Shown: positions 16,051 to 24,588, numbered from the stretch's first letter. The stretch: 62,892 bases of DNA from RGIG6353 sp964558655 (GCA_964558655.1 CAZLEX010000005.1:1-62892); one strand, 5' to 3'. Made by a program: numbers and translations. The notes: a model not told the origin generated them from the letters alone.

Positions 16051-17394
16051 TTAAAAATAGCGGTATTTTTTTCTTTTTGCAATAAGAAATATAAAACTGA
16101 AAATTACGGCAACAAACTCTGCCGCCACAATAGAATACCATATACCGTCTATACCCAAAACCGTAGGCAAAATCAAAACCGCAACCGATTGAAATACAAG
16201 CGTACGCATAAAAGAAATGACAGCTGAAGTGAGACCGTCATTAAGTGCCGTGAAAAATCCCGAAGCAAAAACGGCAAATCCGGTAAAAGCAAAAGACAAA
16301 GAAAAAATTCTAAATCCCAAAACAGTCATATCCGTAAGATTTTTGTCGTAACCGACGAAGATTTTTGAAAGAGGCATTGCAAGCAACTCTGCCAAAACAA
16401 CCATTGCAACACCGAGAGTGCCGACAATCACAAGACTCTTTTTTAACAGGCTTTTTAATTCCGCGTGATTTTGAGCTCCGAAATGATAACTCACTATCGG
16501 TGCACAACCTATTGAATACCCCATAAATGCGGCGGCAAAAATCATGCTGACATACATCATAACTCCGTATGCCGCAATACCGTCTTCTCCGGCATATTTC
16601 AAAAGCTGGAAATTATACAGCATACTGACGATGCTCATGGAAATGTTACTCATAAATTCAGAAGAGCCGTTTGTGCACGCATAAAAAATTGCTTTCGCAT
16701 CAAATTTTGCCTTGCCAAGCCGGAGAAAAGTTGTATTCTTTCTACCGAAATAAAACAGCGGTACCGCACCTCCGACAATTTGACTCAAAGCGGTCGCTAT
16801 CGCCGCACCCGCAAGTTTCAGATGTGCAGGCAATAAAATAACAAGCACAGCGTCCATAACGATATTCGTCATACCTGCCGATATTGTGACAATGAGACCG
16901 AGTTTAGGCTTTTCGGCAGTTACGAAAAACGACTGAAATATGTATTGAAGCACATTAAAAGGCAACGCAATAAGTATAATACGGGAATACTGTACAGCGT
17001 CGGACAACAGTTCGCCTTCAGCTTTGAGAAGCGAAGCAATCGGACGCATAAAAATTATAGCAAGTACGGCAAGCAGGCAGCCCAATAAAAAAGCAACCCG
17101 AACGAACAGAGAAAAATAACTGTTTGCGAGTTCTTTTTTACCTTCGCCGTAAGTTTTCGCAACTATTGCCGATCCTCCAGTGCCGAACATAAATCCTACA
17201 GTAGATAAAATCATCAAAAACGGCATTATGAGATTAATTGCCGTAAAAGGAGTTTTACCTGCGAAATTTGAAACAAACAACCCATCGACAACACTGTAAA
17301 CCGACGAAAAAATCATCATGATTATTGACGGTACTGTAAAACGGATAAGGCGTTTATATCCGAAATGGTCTGATAATTGTACACACTCTTTCAT
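16051..17394 (-). CDS. MATE family efflux transporter
   Basis: 447 residues from ATG 17394, which has GGGAG upstream and overlaps the stop of the preceding gene (ATGA). An upstream in-frame start at 17505 lies inside that gene and is rejected. About twelve hydrophobic segments are visible in two similar halves; LSDHFGYKRLIRFTVPSIIMMIFSSVY at the start is typical of the DinF/NorM-like branch. It should export cationic or amphipathic compounds with Na+ or H+. The operon's MarR regulator suggests induction by such a compound. Confidence 0.92.
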   Translation of the reverse strand: MKECVQLSDHFGYKRLIRFTVPSIIMMIFSSVYSVVDGLFVSNFAGKTPFTAINLIMPFLMILSTVGFMFGTGGSAIVAKTYGEGKKELANSYFSLFVRVAFLLGCLLAVLAIIFMRPIASLLKAEGELLSDAVQYSRIILIALPFNVLQYIFQSFFVTAEKPKLGLIVTISAGMTNIVMDAVLVILLPAHLKLAGAAIATALSQIVGGAVPLFYFGRKNTTFLRLGKAKFDAKAIFYACTNGSSEFMSNISMSIVSMLYNFQLLKYAGEDGIAAYGVMMYVSMIFAAAFMGYSIGCAPIVSYHFGAQNHAELKSLLKKSLVIVGTLGVAMVVLAELLAMPLSKIFVGYDKNLTDMTVLGFRIFSLSFAFTGFAVFASGFFTALNDGLTSAVISFMRTLVFQSVAVLILPTVLGIDGIWYSIVAAEFVAVIFSFIFLIAKRKKYRYF

Positions 17395-18011
17395 TTTGTT
17401 CTCCCAAACCAACCGTTCGCAAACGAAGCAACGGTAGGCGTCAATTCTTTGATATTCCAGCCGGTAGTATTTACCGTAATGTGATAGGAATCCCTTTTTC
17501 CCCACGGAGAAGCACTTATAATTTCTCTCGTTTCGGAACGGATTTTGTCAATTTGTTTTATTTTCTGTAAAATTTCTTTTTTAGACAGTTTTTCATTCTC
17601 CAAAGCTCTCTGTTCGCACCGCCTGATTTTTGCATCGGTTTCGGCACATACAAAAATGTTAAACGGTTCAAAATCTTTTAAAATGACATCGGCATTACGG
17701 CCTACTATAACAAAATTTTTCCCGAACGATGCGATTTCTTCAATTACCTTTTTTTGCTCAAGCAGAATATTCACCTGCGAAGACCGAAAATAAGCAGAAG
17801 AAGTAAAAGAATTCCTAAAAGTAATGTTACAGTTTTTCCACCCGTGATTGCTCAGGGAACTTTCAACATAATCCGGAGATAAACCGCTTTTTTCAGCCGT
17901 CATGGAAATAATTTCGCTGTCATAATAATCCCATTTCAAAAAATCGGCAAGGCGTTTCCCGAGTTCTCTTCCTCCGCTTCCGAATTCACGGCTTATCGTA
18001 ATTATTTTCAT
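17391..18011 (-). CDS. Cytidylate kinase-like nucleoside kinase
   Basis: 206 residues with a modified P-loop ISREFGSGGRELGKRLA at the N-terminus, then GRNADVILKD and FVCAETDAKIRR, as in cytidylate-kinase-like proteins (PF13189). These lack the full CMP-binding insert of Cmk and their substrate is generally unknown. It overlaps the MarR gene by 4 nt and the MATE gene by 4 nt, so all three are tightly coupled. A link to drug response is inferred only from the operon. Confidence 0.88.
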   Translation of the reverse strand: MKIITISREFGSGGRELGKRLADFLKWDYYDSEIISMTAEKSGLSPDYVESSLSNHGWKNCNITFRNSFTSSAYFRSSQVNILLEQKKVIEEIASFGKNFVIVGRNADVILKDFEPFNIFVCAETDAKIRRCEQRALENEKLSKKEILQKIKQIDKIRSETREIISASPWGKRDSYHITVNTTGWNIKELTPTVASFANGWFGRTK

Positions 18012-18460
18012 TGTTTCTCCACCTCAATTTTATCAATTTGTGCTCGCAGACACTCGTTATATTTTTTCATGTATTTTATGTACATATCAAATTCTTCGTC
18101 AGACCAGGAATCAAGTGCAAGACATTCAGCCTTGTATAATTTTGCAACCGTTCTTTCAATACACATCTTCCCTTCTTTGCTAAGCTTTATACGCTTTGCT
18201 CTGCCGTCACTGCGTTCAAGATGCAAAATACCGTTTTTTTCAAGTGCGCGAATTGCGGAATTAATTGTCTGTTTACTCATACCGCTTCCATGACAGATAT
18301 CGGAAAGCAAACAACCGTCACCTTTTTCGTAAATCAAATACAAAATACACAGCACACTGTCGGAAACATTGAGCTTTCGTGCGGCTTGATGATACAGCAT
18401 ATCAAGTTCGTTTGCCGTACAATTAATTTTCCGGATTTTTTCACTGCTGTTTTCTTTCAT
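18008..18460 (-). CDS. MarR family transcriptional regulator, probably autoregulatory
   Basis: 150 residues from ATG 18460 with AAGGG 9 nt upstream; a GTG two codons earlier is too close. The winged helix spans about residues 45-105: LSDICHGSGMSKQTINSAIRALEKNGIL followed by the wing RSDGRAKRIKLSKEG. It is first in the operon with the kinase-like, MATE and methyltransferase genes. A perfect inverted repeat covering its own promoter (18477-18518) is the obvious operator. Confidence 0.92.
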   Translation of the reverse strand: MKENSSEKIRKINCTANELDMLYHQAARKLNVSDSVLCILYLIYEKGDGCLLSDICHGSGMSKQTINSAIRALEKNGILHLERSDGRAKRIKLSKEGKMCIERTVAKLYKAECLALDSWSDEEFDMYIKYMKKYNECLRAQIDKIEVEKQ

Positions 18461-18476
18461 AATCACACACCCTTTA

Positions 18477-18518
18477 AGTACGAAATCATACTATCGTAGT
18501 ATAGTATGATTTCGTACT
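18477..18518. promoter_or_regulatory. Perfect 17-bp inverted repeat, probable MarR operator
   Basis: AGTACGAAATCATACTA at 18477-18493 is mirrored exactly by TAGTATGATTTCGTACT at 18502-18518, with 8 bp between. It covers the -10 and most of the spacer of the promoter, so a bound dimer would block transcription. Confidence 0.85.
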
Positions 18519-18526
18519 TTTGTCAA
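18498..18526 (-). promoter_or_regulatory. Promoter of the MarR-kinase-MATE-methyltransferase operon
   Basis: Minus-strand TTGACA (18521-18526), 17-bp spacer, TATACT (18498-18503), 37 bp before the marR start and embedded in the inverted repeat. Confidence 0.85.
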
Positions 18527-18679
18527 TAGATTACAGTGGATTTTTCATAAAATATCAAATTTGAGTCAAAAGAACAATTTATATAAAGTAATAAAGTTTT
18601 AAATTTCACGCAAAGCACTATGAATTTCAGCGATTTTTTAACTTTTAATGATAAATTTACATTATTTTTCAAAAAACGG

Positions 18680-18708
18680 TTGACAAATAAAACTCTTTGT
18701 GATACAAT
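18680..18708 (+). promoter_or_regulatory. Promoter of tRNA-Lys
   Basis: TTGACA (18680-18685), 17-bp spacer, TACAAT (18703-18708). 18527-18679 is AT-rich and shows nothing else. Confidence 0.8.
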
Positions 18709-18732
18709 ATACAAGCTTTATGTGAAGCGTTT

Positions 18733-18808
18733 GAGTCACTAGCTCAGTTGGCAGAGCATTTGACTTTTAATCAAAGGGTCGGGGGTTCGAATCCCCCGTG
18801 ACTCACCA
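18733..18808 (+). tRNA. tRNA-Lys (anticodon TTT)
   Basis: 76 nt, with acceptor stem GAGTCAC/GTGACTC, D-loop AGCTCAGTTGGC, anticodon stem TTTGA-CTTTTAA-TCAAA (anticodon TTT), T-loop GTTCGAATC and an encoded CCA end. It is a single tRNA with its own promoter and terminator. Confidence 0.97.
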
Positions 18809-18810
18809 AA

Positions 18811-18842
18811 AAATCGACAAGTTTTAACTTGTCGATTTTTTT
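18811..18842. terminator. Bidirectional terminator after tRNA-Lys
   Basis: AAATCGACAAG/CTTGTCGATTT with T runs on both strands. On the plus strand it ends the tRNA; on the minus strand it can stop read-through from the hydrogenase operon. Confidence 0.8.
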
Positions 18843-18898
18843 ATTCGTTGCGAAAGCAATCGAAGTTATATGAACGCACTGCCGAGATTTATACGGCA

Positions 18899-18928
18899 AT
18901 CGGCAAATTTCTCAAGAAACTTGCCGAT
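18899..18928. terminator. Hairpin downstream of the hydrogenase operon
   Basis: ATCGGCAA with TTGCCGAT and a near-continuous stem, 32 nt after the last hydrogenase stop. The T run is weak (ATTTTATG on the plus strand, none on the minus strand), so it may be an mRNA-end stabiliser more than a terminator. Confidence 0.4.
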
Positions 18929-18959
18929 TTTATGTTATGAATAAAATTATGCTTGAAAC

Positions 18960-20381
18960 TTACTTTAAAACGGATACTGCGTCGCTTATTGTCTTTTCCA
19001 AAGCCTCTCTCCCGTATTTGTCAACTTCACTTTTATTTTTTTCTCCGTGAGTGAGGCATCCCGCTCCGCCTATACAACCGCCGGTACACGCCATACCTTC
19101 CACAAAATTCGCACAAAGTACATTTTTACTTTTTTTAAGCAATGCAATCTTGCACTCTTCTATTCCGTCACAAGCAATCGGATTAAAATCAAAATCTATA
19201 TTCTGCTCTTTTAATCCCTGTGCCACTGCGTCTGAAAGCCCTCCGCTTCGGGCGAATATCCTTCCGAAATAAGAAGCATTGTCGAGTACACTTTCCTCAA
19301 GCGATGTAATATCAATATTACGGCTGTCGAAAAGTGCCTGAAGTTCTTCAAATGTAATAACGGCATCAATATAGGGTTTTACCTTTTCCGTCTGAGCCTC
19401 AGCTTTTTTTGCGGTACACGGTCCTATAAATACCACTTTGGCGTTTTCTATGGTATCTTTTATGTATTTTGCGAGAATTGCCATCGGCGAGAGATTATCG
19501 GAAATATATTTTTCCAAATCCGGAAATTCGGATTTTATATACGACACAAAAGCAGGACAGCAAGAGCTCATCAAAAATCCCTTTTCGGAAAGTTCTTTCG
19601 ATTCCGATTTAGCAACCATATCGGCTCCCAATGCCGCTTCGACAACCGTAAAAAATCCGATTTTTTTAAGGCCCGTAACAACCTGACCGAGTTTTGCGTA
19701 TGAAAACTGACTTGAGACAGAAGGAGCGACAATTGCATATACTTTAAATTTTTCGTTGTTTTCGCTCTTTTTTATCAAATCAATAACATTTAAAATATAA
19801 GACTTGTCCATAATCGCACCGAACGGACATTGATAAACACAGGCACCGCATGATGTACACTTTCCGTTATCTATCACGGCGGCATTATCGGCATTAATGG
19901 AAATAGCTTTGATTTTACAGGCGTTTTGACACGGACGCTTACGATTTACTATTGCAAAATACGGACATACTTTTGCGCACTGCCCACATTCAACACACTT
20001 GGATTTATCTATGTGAGCCACATGATTATGATCAAAAGAAATCGCTTTTCTCTTGCAAACATCTTCGCAACGGTGTGCAAGACATCCTCGACAGGAATCC
20101 GTCACCTCATAGCCTGCGGCGGGACATTCATCACAGGCAATATCTATAACCTCTATTACATTCGGATTATCTTTATCGCCTCCCATTGCTATTTTAACGC
20201 GTTCCGAAAGAATCGCCCGTTCTTTGTATACACAACAACGCATAGTGGAAGTCTTTCCGGGAACGATAATTTCCGGTATTTTCAAAATATTTTCAAGCAG
20301 AGCATCATTCCATGCAAGGCGTGCAACCTCACGCAGAACTTTATACTTCAAATGCTGCACTTTTGTATCGAACTTTCTCAT
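18960..20381 (-). CDS. [FeFe] hydrogenase, group B-like, with ferredoxin domains
   Basis: 473 residues from ATG 20381 (GAGGAG 7 nt upstream; a start 5 codons earlier lacks spacing). A Cys-rich N-terminal half carries several [4Fe-4S] motifs, including CVECGQCAKVCP and CTSCGACVYQCP (about residues 129-186). The H-cluster domain follows with L1 SSCCPAF (~272), L2 GPCTAKKAE (~320) and L3 MACTGGCIGG (~430). These variants differ from the TSCCPxW / MPCxxKKxE / ExMACxxGCxxGGGQP of group A enzymes and fit group B. It should interconvert H+ and H2 with ferredoxin. It is last in the rex-adhE-hydrogenase operon. Confidence 0.9.
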   Translation of the reverse strand: MRKFDTKVQHLKYKVLREVARLAWNDALLENILKIPEIIVPGKTSTMRCCVYKERAILSERVKIAMGGDKDNPNVIEVIDIACDECPAAGYEVTDSCRGCLAHRCEDVCKRKAISFDHNHVAHIDKSKCVECGQCAKVCPYFAIVNRKRPCQNACKIKAISINADNAAVIDNGKCTSCGACVYQCPFGAIMDKSYILNVIDLIKKSENNEKFKVYAIVAPSVSSQFSYAKLGQVVTGLKKIGFFTVVEAALGADMVAKSESKELSEKGFLMSSCCPAFVSYIKSEFPDLEKYISDNLSPMAILAKYIKDTIENAKVVFIGPCTAKKAEAQTEKVKPYIDAVITFEELQALFDSRNIDITSLEESVLDNASYFGRIFARSGGLSDAVAQGLKEQNIDFDFNPIACDGIEECKIALLKKSKNVLCANFVEGMACTGGCIGGAGCLTHGEKNKSEVDKYGREALEKTISDAVSVLK

Positions 20382-20392
20382 TTTTACTCTCC

Positions 20393-21565
20393 TCAAAAAT
20401 AACTGACTTTAATTCTTTTTCCCATTTGCTTCAGACATTTTGACAGTTCCTCAACCAAATTCATTTTTATGCTGAAATTGATAGGCAAATCGGGATTCTG
20501 ATGTGCGGGGTTAATTGCACGGCCTACATAAAAATTTATATCGGTCGCCTCTTCAAACAAAAGCTGACATATGAGCGATGCACCGTCTTTTTTATAATTC
20601 CAATGCTCATACATTTCATTTTCGGCAAGATAATCCTTAGCATATTCAAGAACCCTGTTAACTGTTATAACGCCTTCGGTAACAAGATCCACGCCTTCTA
20701 TTTTTGCAATCGGCGGAACATCGGATCTTTCAAAATTAAGCGATGTTTGAATAGGTTTGTTCAGATACTTTGCCGCAATTGAAGATGTAGTTCCCCCGCA
20801 TATAATGTGTTTTCCTTCTTTTGAAAAAAACAGTGACATCATTCGGTCACAATCGTCCCTGTTTGACGGAGGACCGAAAAGTATATTCATCGGTTCCCTT
20901 TTTCTAATCTTTATTATACAGGCGGTGGTATCGTCTCCCGGCTTTCCTCCGTAAAGCCTGTCGCACTCATCAACAAGCAATGTGGAAAGATTTTTCGCCG
21001 TAAGTCCGCTTACGGACATTGTTTCCATAAAGTCGATTATATCTTCACGCTTCCAGCCGAAATTATATGCTATTCCTATACCGGCATGAGGGCAACCGTC
21101 GCTCATTGCAATAAAAATATCATTTTCCTGCAATCGAATAACAGACTTATAAATTTTCTTTCCGTCGATATTCATTTCGGTTTTCGGATAATCAAAATTT
21201 TTGTTGTTTCGTAAAACTATAACCTGAGGATTATCATATTGAATTATTTCAACGGTATGATTTTTGATTAAATGCAGTATTGTAAAAGTTGAATACGCAA
21301 CTCCTCTTACGGAACACACGGGTAATGTAGCGGCTATTGTGTCAACACATTCTTCAATAGGCAACCCCGCCGCCATCATCGTAGATATTATTTTAGATGT
21401 GAGAGTCGAAAGTATACTCGCTTTTACTCCGCTTCCGAGACCGTCGGCAAGTACTATTACGGTCGAACCGTCGACTTGATCGACTATATCCACATGATCT
21501 CCGCAAAGCTGTTCTCCGTAATGGTTTATACTCTTGTATCCGATATCGGCACACAAATCATTCAT
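20393..21565 (-). CDS. SpoIIE-type PP2C serine phosphatase linked to hydrogenases
   Basis: 390 residues. Residues 1-220 are a PP2C/SpoIIE domain: ADGLGSGVKAS near residue 40 and MSDGCPHAG near 150 carry the metal aspartates, and PGDDTTACIIKI near 215 is the C-terminal metal motif. The remaining ~170 residues (FGPPSNRDDCDRMMSLFFSKEGKHIICGG onward) form an extra domain I cannot name. It overlaps the sensory hydrogenase gene by 8 nt and precedes the group B-like gene. The pairing suggests that redox or H2 sensing is passed on by dephosphorylation; the target is unknown. Confidence 0.85.
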   Translation of the reverse strand: MNDLCADIGYKSINHYGEQLCGDHVDIVDQVDGSTVIVLADGLGSGVKASILSTLTSKIISTMMAAGLPIEECVDTIAATLPVCSVRGVAYSTFTILHLIKNHTVEIIQYDNPQVIVLRNNKNFDYPKTEMNIDGKKIYKSVIRLQENDIFIAMSDGCPHAGIGIAYNFGWKREDIIDFMETMSVSGLTAKNLSTLLVDECDRLYGGKPGDDTTACIIKIRKREPMNILFGPPSNRDDCDRMMSLFFSKEGKHIICGGTTSSIAAKYLNKPIQTSLNFERSDVPPIAKIEGVDLVTEGVITVNRVLEYAKDYLAENEMYEHWNYKKDGASLICQLLFEEATDINFYVGRAINPAHQNPDLPINFSIKMNLVEELSKCLKQMGKRIKVSYF

Positions 21566-23237
21566 CTGAAATCGACTCCTTTAATTTTGTCAATGCGATT
21601 TTCGTTTCAGCCGCCGTTTCTCCGAGAAGTGATGCAATCTCCTGCACTATACGCATCTGTTTGTCTACAACTTTATCAGCTACCTCAATTGTTTGCGATT
21701 TCATGCTTTCTCTTTTTGTCTTTTGAAGCTGTTCATCGGTTATATCTCTTATTACGCCGATGAGAAGGTGAGAATCTTTATCGAAAACGACTGTCTGCTC
21801 GACATACTTTTTGTATTCGGCAAGATAAACCGTCCTATTGCGAATATCCTTTCCGCTGTTCTTTACTTCCATAAAAGGTGTCGGATCAAGAATTCTTACA
21901 ACTTGATCTCCCAAAATATCCGAAGTTTGCCTTATATTCATTATTTGTTTGGCAGCTTCGTTTATTTGCTGTACTTCAAGATTTTCGTTAAGCACTATAA
22001 GACCGTTTGGAGTATTTTTTACTATGGCATCGGAAAAACTTTCGGCTTTATCCTTCAAAAACGGTAAGCACATTGATATTTCCGCTTTTCCCTGACAAAT
22101 TGCTATTGCTTTTTCACGGCAGGTATTATATCCGCACGAACCGCAATTCAGTTCGTCCGAAGGTTTAAATTTTCCCATTTGTCTGAGAACGGCTGAAATT
22201 TCAAGTTCGGACGGAACGGTTAAACGGTGCTCGATAAATTCAAATTGCTTCTTTAATTCCGAAATTTTCGGCTGCAAAACATCAAAATCTTTTTCTCCCG
22301 CATATTTTGTGACAGTAATATAATCTTTAACAGGTGCTGTACGGTGATACTTTTCCATAACCGGACCGCCTATACAGCTTCCCGTACAAGCAGACATTTC
22401 TATAAAACAATTATGTATTTTCCCGCTTTCTATATCGTGTAATGCGGCAATACAATTTTCAACTCCGTCGACGGAAATATAAGAATAGTTATCAGGCTTA
22501 TTGGTCATTGTTTTTAAGATTCCTCCCGATGTGGGAAAAAATCTTGCTCGACTCTCGCAAATTGTATCGGTTTCGCGTTTTAATTCAATATTCTCTGTTT
22601 TTAGCCAATTTGTGAGTTCCTCAAAGGTCAGTACGGCATCGACAGAGCCTTCATAATACTCTGCCTCGTCTTTCTTTGCAACGCACGGACCGATAAAAAC
22701 GGTTTTTGCATTACGGTATCTGTTCTTTATATCTTTGCAATGTGCCTGCATCGGAGAAATAACATCTGCAAGATTCTCAAGCAGAGACGGAAAATACTTT
22801 TGTATGAGCAAATTCACAGAATGACAGCAAGATGTAATAATAACATCTCTGCCGTCTTCGGCAAGAATCCTTTCATACTCGTTTTTTACCATTGTTGCTC
22901 CGATTGCCGTTTCTTCGACATCGTAAAATCCGAGTTTTAAAAGTGCCTCCCGCATTGCCACGATACCCACACCGTCATAATTCGCTATAAACGAAGGAGC
23001 AAGGCTTACTATAACGGGTTCCCCGCTCTGCAAAAGGACTTTTACTTTTTCCGTTTCGTCAACTATCTGCTTTGCGTTTTGAGGACAAACAACAAAACAC
23101 TGTCCGCACAAAATACATTCATTCCCGATTATGTGTGCCTGATTTCCGGAAAAACGAATTGCCTTAACGGGACAATGGCGAATACATTTATAACAGTTTT
23201 TACAATTTGATTTTTTCAAAGTCAAACAATTCGACAT
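21558..23237 (-). CDS. Sensory [FeFe] hydrogenase (group C/HydS-like) with PAS domain
   Basis: 559 residues. Two [4Fe-4S] ferredoxin motifs (residues ~12-51), an H-cluster domain (L1 TSCCHS ~135, L2 GPCVAKKDE ~183, L3 SACTGSCIGGP ~282), a Fes-type four-cysteine domain (CGSCGYNTC...CQGK...C, ~365-390), a PAS domain (~402-500), and a helical C-terminal tail. This order matches group C putative H2-sensing hydrogenases. There is no kinase or GGDEF output; the neighbouring SpoIIE phosphatase is the likely output partner. L1 has His where most hydrogenases have Pro. Confidence 0.88.
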   Translation of the reverse strand: MSNCLTLKKSNCKNCYKCIRHCPVKAIRFSGNQAHIIGNECILCGQCFVVCPQNAKQIVDETEKVKVLLQSGEPVIVSLAPSFIANYDGVGIVAMREALLKLGFYDVEETAIGATMVKNEYERILAEDGRDVIITSCCHSVNLLIQKYFPSLLENLADVISPMQAHCKDIKNRYRNAKTVFIGPCVAKKDEAEYYEGSVDAVLTFEELTNWLKTENIELKRETDTICESRARFFPTSGGILKTMTNKPDNYSYISVDGVENCIAALHDIESGKIHNCFIEMSACTGSCIGGPVMEKYHRTAPVKDYITVTKYAGEKDFDVLQPKISELKKQFEFIEHRLTVPSELEISAVLRQMGKFKPSDELNCGSCGYNTCREKAIAICQGKAEISMCLPFLKDKAESFSDAIVKNTPNGLIVLNENLEVQQINEAAKQIMNIRQTSDILGDQVVRILDPTPFMEVKNSGKDIRNRTVYLAEYKKYVEQTVVFDKDSHLLIGVIRDITDEQLQKTKRESMKSQTIEVADKVVDKQMRIVQEIASLLGETAAETKIALTKLKESISDE

Positions 23238-23242
23238 CTTTG

Positions 23243-23503
23243 TTATTTCCTTTCAGCGTTTATGACTTTAAGTACATTTTCATTGAAAAAATCCTTAAAA
23301 TTTTCACGCGTGACACCGACATATATTTCATCGTCAACTTGAACGGTCACACCGTTTCGGTTACATTTTCCGATACAGAAACTCCCCGCCAATGTAATTT
23401 CGCTGTCAAGTGAATTTTCTTTTACAGCTTTTGTCAAAAGTTCTACAATTTCCGGAGAACCTTTTAAGTGGCACGAACTTCCCACACATACCTGAATTAT
23501 CAT
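23243..23503 (-). CDS. Thioredoxin-like [2Fe-2S] ferredoxin (NuoE-like), copy 2
   Basis: 86 residues. Four cysteines in CVGSSCH (residues ~6-11) and FCIGKC (~43-48) match the [2Fe-2S] site of NuoE/HydC-type thioredoxin-fold ferredoxins. It lies 5 nt before the sensory hydrogenase, to which it probably passes electrons. Its start overlaps the previous ferredoxin gene by 4 nt; the two are tandem paralogues. Confidence 0.88.
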   Translation of the reverse strand: MIIQVCVGSSCHLKGSPEIVELLTKAVKENSLDSEITLAGSFCIGKCNRNGVTVQVDDEIYVGVTRENFKDFFNENVLKVINAERK

Positions 23504-23748
23504 GTTAAATCAACCTTAGCAAGTATTTCTTTTTCAAAAAAAGTCTCTACATTATCGGGACTTACGGAATAAAAGGAATCGTCAACGCTCACGCAAACTC
23601 CCTGCTGACATTTGCCCATACAAAAGGTCCCTCCGAGTTCAATTCTATCTCCGAGTTTATGTTCCGAAATAAGATACTGTATCTGTTCAACTACCTGACG
23701 AGAACCTTTAATATGACATGAAGAACCAATGCAAACGGTTATTTTCAT
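23500..23748 (-). CDS. Thioredoxin-like [2Fe-2S] ferredoxin (NuoE-like), copy 1
   Basis: 82 residues from MKITVCIGSSCHIKGS at 23748 (AGAGG upstream). A longer reading to 23841 would run through an intergenic hairpin and is rejected. The cluster cysteines are CIGSSC and FCMGKC. It resembles copy 2 throughout, so a tandem duplication is likely. Stand-alone small ferredoxins of this type accompany group C hydrogenases in Clostridia. Confidence 0.88.
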   Translation of the reverse strand: MKITVCIGSSCHIKGSRQVVEQIQYLISEHKLGDRIELGGTFCMGKCQQGVCVSVDDSFYSVSPDNVETFFEKEILAKVDLT

Positions 23749-23778
23749 TTTTATACCTCTCGTATTTTCAGTTTTCCG

Positions 23779-23798
23779 ACCGCCGTTTTCACGGCGGC
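23779..23798 (-). other. GC-rich intercistronic hairpin
   Basis: GCCGCCGT-GAAA-ACGGCGGT on the minus strand between the kinase-like gene and the ferredoxins. There is no T run, so it is more likely an mRNA stabiliser or processing site than a terminator. Confidence 0.5.
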
Positions 23799-23813
23799 CG
23801 TATTTATTTTCAA

Positions 23814-24569
23814 TTATTCGTAATCTACGACATCTACCCACGAAAGAAGGAATTCCCTTTCTTTTTCGTTGCCTTTAACCGATTGAGATGCGGCGACAAT
23901 CGGCATCCATTTTTGAACATACTGTTTTGCGGTGTCCGACTTTTCACAGAACAGCTCCAAATATTTATTCGCACCCTCAATATCTCCGTTAAGGCAGAAA
24001 AGCAAATATGTTCTTGCCGCATCGGCGGAAGCGTTTCCTTGCGTGACATGAGACCAATCCAGAATATAGGGTGTCCCGTCATCTGTGATGATTATATTTG
24101 AAGGGTTAAAATCACCATGACAAACTTTTGAATGTTTGGGCATGCCCTCAAGTCTTGTGTGAAGGTCGTATCTTGTTGTCGCATCGAGCGTGGTTTCCGA
24201 AATTTTCCTGTTCATTTTGTCTTTCAGCTTATTAAGCAAAGGACATTTTTTTGAATGAACTTCAAGCTGTATATCAACGAAAAGGTTAAGGTATTCAAGC
24301 TTTTTTTCTTTGTCGTCCGCTTCGTCAATGAGCTGTGCGAGAGTCTTGCCCTTAATGTATTCGGATATAATAGACCACTTTCCGTCTATCATGGTTACCT
24401 CAAGTATCTTCGGTATGTTGAGACCGATCTCTTCGATTCTCGCCTGATTAAGTGCCTCATTAAGTACATCGGCTTTCGAATATTCAACATTGAAAACTTT
24501 TATGCACTTATCGCCTTCACGGTAAACGGTTTTGTTGTTTCTTACTGCTATCACTCTGTCAAGTTTCAT
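23814..24569 (-). CDS. Aminoglycoside phosphotransferase/choline kinase-like protein
   Basis: 251 residues with the protein-kinase-like fold: the Brenner motif VCHGDFNPSNIII near residue 147 and the metal aspartate in YILDWSHVTQGN near 170. Members of this family (PF01636) phosphorylate small molecules such as aminoglycosides, choline or fructosamines. Its place between adhE and the ferredoxins gives no substrate clue. It may act within redox signalling together with the SpoIIE phosphatase, but that is speculative. Confidence 0.82.
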   Translation of the reverse strand: MKLDRVIAVRNNKTVYREGDKCIKVFNVEYSKADVLNEALNQARIEEIGLNIPKILEVTMIDGKWSIISEYIKGKTLAQLIDEADDKEKKLEYLNLFVDIQLEVHSKKCPLLNKLKDKMNRKISETTLDATTRYDLHTRLEGMPKHSKVCHGDFNPSNIIITDDGTPYILDWSHVTQGNASADAARTYLLFCLNGDIEGANKYLELFCEKSDTAKQYVQKWMPIVAASQSVKGNEKEREFLLSWVDVVDYE

Positions 24570-24588
24570 ACTGTTATCCCTCCTTTAT

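Noticed and set aside
18523..18714. 63-codon minus-strand open frame between the MarR promoter and tRNA-Lys
   Set aside because: AT-rich, ends in the MarR promoter, no ribosome site.
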